The notes under the pieces: model-generated | The model's database searches: none | Told to the model about the DNA's origin: nothing | The model's input: only the letters and a program-made list of their open reading frames with translations | Origin: Prevotella sp. UBA3294 | Lineage (GTDB): Bacteria > Bacteroidota > Bacteroidia > Bacteroidales > Bacteroidaceae | NCBI GenBank assembly: GCA_002361535.1 | Contig: DETG01000056.1 | Coordinates: 1-9,266, forward strand | Length of the DNA stretch: 9,266 nucleotides | Direction: 5' to 3' | Position numbers and translations under genes: made by a program | Shown here: piece by piece, positions 6,001 through 9,266 of the stretch | Position numbering within the stretch: position 1 is the first letter of the stretch | How the letters are laid out: every line of letters starts with the position of its first letter

Positions 6001-6029
6001 CGTATTCTGTCAATACGAAGGTCCGTATT
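6001..6029 (-). promoter_or_regulatory. Mutually exclusive hairpins in the dnaA leader
   Basis: In the predicted dnaA mRNA, AAUACG (6029-6024), CGUAUU (6017-6012) and AAUACG (6006-6001) follow each other. The middle segment can pair with the first (loop GACCUU) or with the third (loop GACAG), but not both. The leader is only about 60 nt, so these structures lie between transcript start and start codon. They could influence mRNA stability or translation. The same symmetry in DNA could also be a protein-binding dyad over the start site. Confidence 0.5.
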
Positions 6030-6038
6030 TTGACAATG

Positions 6039-6070
6039 CAAAGGTAAGAAAGATTCTTGACACAGACAAA
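6039..6070 (-). promoter_or_regulatory. dnaA promoter
   Basis: On the minus strand, TTTG (6070-6067) and TACCTTTG (6046-6039) are separated by 20 bp, a full match to the Bacteroidetes promoter pattern. Transcription would begin near 6033, giving a leader of about 58 nt before the ATG at 5974. This supports the shorter dnaA start and independent expression of dnaA from the upstream cluster. Confidence 0.82.
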
Positions 6071-6340
6071 TCATCTGATTTATCTTTTTTTAATGATTCT
6101 CCGTAAAATGCGTGTTGCAGGTACTTTAGGAAACTGGTCATAAAGCCAAACAACTATTTGGTATTGCAAAATTTTAACTTGTTGCAAATCAAGAGGTTAT
6201 TAAAAAGAAACACAAAAGGAGATTCTATGATCCCCTTTTGACAAAATTCTTTGAAAAGTAGCGATAAGTAATCACTTACGCATTTATTGGGAACAAAAAA
6301 TCAAAAAAGATTTTATTTAGATGATTTTTAAATTGCCCCA
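6071..6340. other. Intergenic region between the MCE gene and dnaA
   Basis: This AT-rich spacer has no credible reading frame on either strand. It holds a candidate terminator at 6202-6240 and a weak all-AT hairpin, AAAATC/GATTTT, near 6297-6314. There is also a direct repeat of TTGCAAA around 6163-6187. I looked for TTATCCACA-like DnaA boxes and saw none. Confidence 0.55.
6202..6240 (-). terminator. Probable terminator of the folB-amidase-MCE transcript
   Basis: On the minus strand CAAAAGGGGAT (6240-6230) pairs with ATCTCCTTTTG (6223-6213) with one mismatch around a 6-nt loop. It is followed by TGTTTCTTTTTAA, a broken T-tract. It lies 100 nt after the MCE stop and upstream of the dnaA promoter, a sensible place to separate the two transcripts. 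The interrupted T-tract and mismatch keep the call moderate. Confidence 0.55.
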
Positions 6341-7234
6341 TTATTTGTCTTTTCTTCCGAACAAAGAGAAATGCACATAACGTTTCGGATGTGCCTTCAG
6401 GTTCACCAACAGAGAATCGGCATCACGCATCGTTGCGTTCAGGTTACGATAAAGTTCCTGATCGTGCATAAGCAATCCGATAGAGCCCTCCTTACTGTTC
6501 AGTTGTGCTGTGAGCTGCTCCACGTTATGGAGGGTTGCGTTCACCTTTTCCATTGTCTGTGCTACATTTACTTCGGCAAGATTCTCTGTCAGTGTATGTG
6601 CATTATCAAGCACCCCATTGGCACGGTTCATCATTCCCGGCACCTCCTTGTTCAGTTTTGCCAACAGAGAGTTCACCTCACGAGTGGTGTTCGTGAGGTC
6701 TCCCGTCACCGATTCAATATGATGTAACGAGTGTGCGATGGCAGGATCAGCCAGTAACATGTTCAGGCTGGCCAAGATACTGTCCAGTTTCGGCAATAGT
6801 TTCTCTACGGCAGGAACCATTTCCTTCACCTTCCCCATGGCACCGGCGTTGATCGCCCCTTCAATGACGCCCCCTTCTTCCAGTCGGTCGGCAGTATGGT
6901 CACCAAGCATCAGGTTCACCTGCACATTGCCCAGCAGGTCGCTGACGATCTCTGCTGTACTTCCTTTGGGGATGCGAAGGCTGGGATCAATACCCGCCTC
7001 AATCTTGATGTCGCCGGGATGCTCATAGTCATAGTCTATACGTTTCACCACACCGACTTTATAGCCATCGGCATAGATAGGACTCGAAGAGGTAAGGCCA
7101 CTGATATCACTGAACGACATATAATATTTGGTATCTGTAGAAAAGATATTCAGTCCTTTCAAGTAATTCATTCCAAAGAACAGAATCACCAGTCCTAAGA
7201 TAGCCACCAATGCAATTTTAATCTCTTTCTTCAT
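6341..7234 (-). CDS. MCE/MlaD-family lipid transport protein
   Basis: This 297-aa protein resembles MlaD and other single-MCE-domain proteins, which form rings anchored in the inner membrane and pass phospholipids or other hydrophobic molecules across the envelope with an ABC transporter. One N-terminal membrane helix (about residues 7-25) precedes the MCE domain (about 36-112), where the characteristic ISGLTSSSPIYADGYKVGVVKRI and GSTAEIVSDLLG stretches are found. Residues 135-280 are helical, with heptad-like Leu spacing suggesting a coiled coil. The gene starts 8 nt after the amidase stop, so the two are very likely co-transcribed, which suits two envelope proteins. No MlaE or MlaF gene is present in the window, so the partner ABC transporter is encoded elsewhere or beyond the cluster. 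The substrate cannot be told from sequence. Confidence 0.88.
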   Translation of the reverse strand: MKKEIKIALVAILGLVILFFGMNYLKGLNIFSTDTKYYMSFSDISGLTSSSPIYADGYKVGVVKRIDYDYEHPGDIKIEAGIDPSLRIPKGSTAEIVSDLLGNVQVNLMLGDHTADRLEEGGVIEGAINAGAMGKVKEMVPAVEKLLPKLDSILASLNMLLADPAIAHSLHHIESVTGDLTNTTREVNSLLAKLNKEVPGMMNRANGVLDNAHTLTENLAEVNVAQTMEKVNATLHNVEQLTAQLNSKEGSIGLLMHDQELYRNLNATMRDADSLLVNLKAHPKRYVHFSLFGRKDK

Positions 7235-7242
7235 GATTATTG

Positions 7243-8523
7243 TTATTTGCTATTTTTGTCCCGATTCGCCTTGAACTCCCTGATAGCCTGTACGACATCC
7301 ATCTTCTCCCCATTTCTGAAAGCAATGATGAAAGCATTAGGGAATTTGTTCAGGATCGATTTCCTCAGTCGGTAGATCTCGTTGTAATCCTCAGAGCTAC
7401 CCAGCGTATATTTATGATAGCCTCCCTCCTGATAAGTACCGATGTCCTTCACTCCCTTGAAACGGGCACTGTTCAATGGTACAGCCTTGGTATCAGCCAT
7501 GATCTGAACCTTGAACACCGGTCGTGCCGAATCACTTGCGTTTGTTTCCTGCAACTGTTCCCGCTGTCCGTTTTGAGGTTGTTGTTTTTGTTCCGCCTCC
7601 TGTCTTGCTGCTGCTGTTTTTCGTTCCTCCTTTGCTTCCGGTTGTTTTTCCTTTTCCGGCACGATCGTTGGAAGACTTACTGTCTGATCGGCCTCCGGGA
7701 GGAAAGGGGTAGATACTCCTCCAAAGTATTTCTTCTTATAAGCGATAAATGCATTATAGAATCCTCTGGCATATTTATCCGGGGCATCCTTCGAGTTCAG
7801 GAAACGCTCCTCATCCGGTGTGGAGATAAAGCCCAGTTCAAGCAGACATCCTGGCATGGATGACAAACGCAGCACGGCTAAATTATCCTGATGGGCTCCT
7901 CCGTTGGCTCTGCCCGTAGCGGCGCACATGTTCCGCTGCATCAGCTTTGCCAGTTCCACGCTCCGTTCCATGTAGGTATCCTGAATAAACTCAAACATGA
8001 TGTTGCTTTCTGGTGAGTTCGGATCAAAACCGGCATAGTGCTGTTTATAGTCTTTCTCCATCACGATGACGGCATTCTCCCGCTTGGCCACTTCCAGATT
8101 CTCCATGATACCTTTCTTGCCAGAGTTCCTGCCCCTACCTAATGTATAAGTTTGGAATCCCCGGGCAATCTTACCTCCCGGCAGGGCATTGATATGTACA
8201 GAGATAAAAAGATCAGCTTTATTACGGTTAGCTATCTCCGCACGTTGCCAAAGTTCAAGGAACACATCGGTTTTTCGCGTATAGATCACTTTCACATCAG
8301 GACAGTTCCGTTCAAGGAACCTTCCCAAGGCCAATGCCATCTTCAGCGTGAGATCCTTTTCTTTCGAGATCTTCCCCACGCAGCCAGTGTCCTTACCCCC
8401 GTGCCCTGCATCGATCACCACCACAAATTTCTTTCCGGCGGCTTCTGCACACAGGGACAGCGACAGAAGCATCATAACCCAGAGTAGTATCTTTTTGCCC
8501 ATACGCGTTGCAAAATTAAGCAT
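7243..8523 (-). CDS. N-acetylmuramoyl-L-alanine amidase (Amidase_3) with C-terminal SPOR-like region
   Basis: The 426-aa protein is a zinc hydrolase that cuts the bond between N-acetylmuramic acid and L-alanine in peptidoglycan, as needed for daughter-cell separation. Numbering from the first Met, a signal peptide covers about residues 8-29 (ending AEA). The catalytic domain (32-265) shows zinc ligands His41 (DAGHGG), Glu55 and His110 (SVHIN), and catalytic Glu229 (LLELGF). A segment around 130-195 (GRGRNSGKKG onward) forms an insertion usual in Bacteroidetes amidases. A Pro/Gln/Glu/Lys-rich linker (about 275-335) leads to a C-terminal domain (336-415) resembling SPOR, which binds denuded septal glycan. 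A second ATG at 8502 (MGKKILLW) gives a more typical signal peptide and may be the true start. The gene follows folB after 21 nt and precedes the MCE gene by 8 nt. Confidence 0.92.
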   Translation of the reverse strand: MLNFATRMGKKILLWVMMLLSLSLCAEAAGKKFVVVIDAGHGGKDTGCVGKISKEKDLTLKMALALGRFLERNCPDVKVIYTRKTDVFLELWQRAEIANRNKADLFISVHINALPGGKIARGFQTYTLGRGRNSGKKGIMENLEVAKRENAVIVMEKDYKQHYAGFDPNSPESNIMFEFIQDTYMERSVELAKLMQRNMCAATGRANGGAHQDNLAVLRLSSMPGCLLELGFISTPDEERFLNSKDAPDKYARGFYNAFIAYKKKYFGGVSTPFLPEADQTVSLPTIVPEKEKQPEAKEERKTAAARQEAEQKQQPQNGQREQLQETNASDSARPVFKVQIMADTKAVPLNSARFKGVKDIGTYQEGGYHKYTLGSSEDYNEIYRLRKSILNKFPNAFIIAFRNGEKMDVVQAIREFKANRDKNSK

Positions 8524-8544
8524 TTAAAGATAAAAAACCGGAAA

Positions 8545-8928
8545 TCATCTCCGAGTTTTATCATTTATTAAGTGTAATGTCACAGCAGCGCCCTCTGTTT
8601 GCGCCCCCATGGGAGGATTCCTCTTGGTCACCGTGACTGTCAGCTCCTCCATTTGCGGAAATCGGTCGAACATCGCTTCGCCCATCCTCCCTGCCAGATG
8701 TTCCAGCAGGTTGGACGGCGTAAGCATCTCATTTTTTATGATTTCATATATTTCCGCATAATTCAGTGTGCAGGACACATCATCCTTCCGTACCGCTTCG
8801 GTGAGATCTGTTTTCACCCTGAGATCCACGATGAACTCCCCACCGGTGACACGCTCCTGCGCCATCACGCCATGACAGGCATGGAAGCGCAGTCCCTTCA
8901 GTTCGATGTATCCTGCTTCTATTCTCAT
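8545..8928 (-). CDS. folB: Dihydroneopterin aldolase
   Basis: This 127-aa protein converts 7,8-dihydroneopterin to 6-hydroxymethyl-7,8-dihydropterin and glycolaldehyde in cytoplasmic folate synthesis. Its length is normal for the family. Family landmarks are present: HGVMAQER with Glu25 (pterin-contacting Glu), LNYAEI with Tyr57, LLEHLAGRM at 74-82 and the catalytic Lys102 in VTKRNPP. The start is ATG at 8928, which overlaps the stop of the upstream reductase gene by one base (TAATG), implying translational coupling. A longer frame continues to 9081, but it only runs out of phase through the reductase gene. folB acts on pteridines, not on the reductase product, so the pairing is an operon rather than a shared reaction, though both serve DNA precursor supply. 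Confidence 0.95.
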   Translation of the reverse strand: MRIEAGYIELKGLRFHACHGVMAQERVTGGEFIVDLRVKTDLTEAVRKDDVSCTLNYAEIYEIIKNEMLTPSNLLEHLAGRMGEAMFDRFPQMEELTVTVTKRNPPMGAQTEGAAVTLHLINDKTRR

Positions 8929-9266
8929 TATCCACAACGGCTGGCACCGCAATTGGTACAGATCAGACAGCCCTCCTGATACACTAATGTCTCCTGACCA
9001 CAGTTTGGACATTTCTGTCCTTTGGCCTGTGTACCGTCGGAGATATATTTCTTCAGTGCTCTCTCCACGCCCACCTTCCATGTGTTGATACTCTCGCTCT
9101 TCAACTGTAGTGAGCTGACGAGTTTGATCACATGTTCGATCGGCATGCGGTATCGCAGCACACCCGAGATCAGTTTGGCATAGTTCCAGTACTCAGGATT
9201 GAATTTCTCAGACAATCCTTCCACTGTAGTCTTGTATCCCCGTTTGTTCTCAAACTGGAAGTCATA
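8928..9266 (-). CDS. nrdJ: B12-dependent (class II) ribonucleotide reductase, C-terminal part
   Basis: Only the last 112 residues lie in the window; the gene continues past the right edge. The reading is open to position 9266 with no start needed (GTG at 9224 is internal). Segments EYWNYAKLISGVLRYRMP and IEHVIKLVSSL, then a Cys-rich tail, CPNCGQE, CTNCGAS and a final RCG, fit the C-terminus of adenosylcobalamin-dependent ribonucleotide reductases. In that family the tail cysteines act as a mobile redox arm or metal-binding ribbon that re-reduces the active site. The enzyme makes deoxyribonucleotides from ribonucleotides with a cobalamin radical. The stop TAA shares one base with the folB start. 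Assignment rests on a partial sequence, so the exact subclass is less certain than the family. Confidence 0.85.
   Translation of the reverse strand, partial: YDFQFENKRGYKTTVEGLSEKFNPEYWNYAKLISGVLRYRMPIEHVIKLVSSLQLKSESINTWKVGVERALKKYISDGTQAKGQKCPNCGQETLVYQEGCLICTNCGASRCG

Noticed and set aside
7240..7863. Plus-strand 207-codon frame
   Set aside because: It is antisense to the amidase gene. The Cys/Phe/Leu-rich stretch simply mirrors the amidase linker.
8511..8518. TAATTTTG, a -7-like box before the second amidase ATG
   Set aside because: No TTTG lies at the required 19-21 bp upstream on the minus strand, and the transcript would begin almost at the ATG. It is not a convincing promoter.
8928..8936. 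Perfect DnaA box TTATCCACA
   Set aside because: It is a single copy lying across the reductase stop and folB start, where the codons account for it. No cluster or AT-rich unwinding element accompanies it, so it is not evidence of an origin.

Overview
The window looks like chromosomal DNA of a Bacteroidales bacterium, most likely Prevotella or a close relative (Segatella-like). Three things support this: promoters of the Bacteroidetes type (TTTG, about 20 bp, TAnnTTTG), a TPP-riboswitch-controlled TonB receptor paired with a PnuC-family permease, and protein sequences of Bacteroidales style. The genus is inferred from general familiarity; no database search was run.

Layout. Positions 1 to about 980 hold no convincing gene. 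This stretch instead carries two arrays of degenerate repeats with a strict 22-bp period (165-339 and 595-682), several inverted repeats, and AT-rich DNA. A promoter (983-1013), a TPP riboswitch (about 1036-1108) and an intrinsic terminator (1121-1149) then lead into a two-gene plus-strand operon: a TonB-dependent outer-membrane receptor (1193-3637) and a PnuT-like inner-membrane permease (3647-4285). Together these form a thiamine uptake route under TPP feedback. Between pnuT and dnaA lies a standalone transcription unit without an ORF: a near-consensus promoter (4356-4387), about 130 nt able to form several hairpins, and a strong terminator (4487-4522). It is the best candidate for an undescribed small RNA.

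The rest is on the minus strand. dnaA (4562-5974) converges on the RNA unit, has its own terminator built into its last codons, and is expressed from a consensus promoter (6039-6070) with a short leader holding mutually exclusive hairpins. Upstream of dnaA, and transcribed in the same direction, is a compact cluster: the 3' end of a B12-dependent ribonucleotide reductase gene (running off the right edge), folB, an N-acetylmuramoyl-L-alanine amidase with a C-terminal SPOR-like region, and an MCE/MlaD-family protein. The gaps are -1, 21 and 8 nt, so co-transcription is likely.

The protein-coding genes are ordinary for this group. The second-look items are non-coding: the RNA unit beside dnaA, the paired 22-bp repeat arrays, and the dnaA leader.
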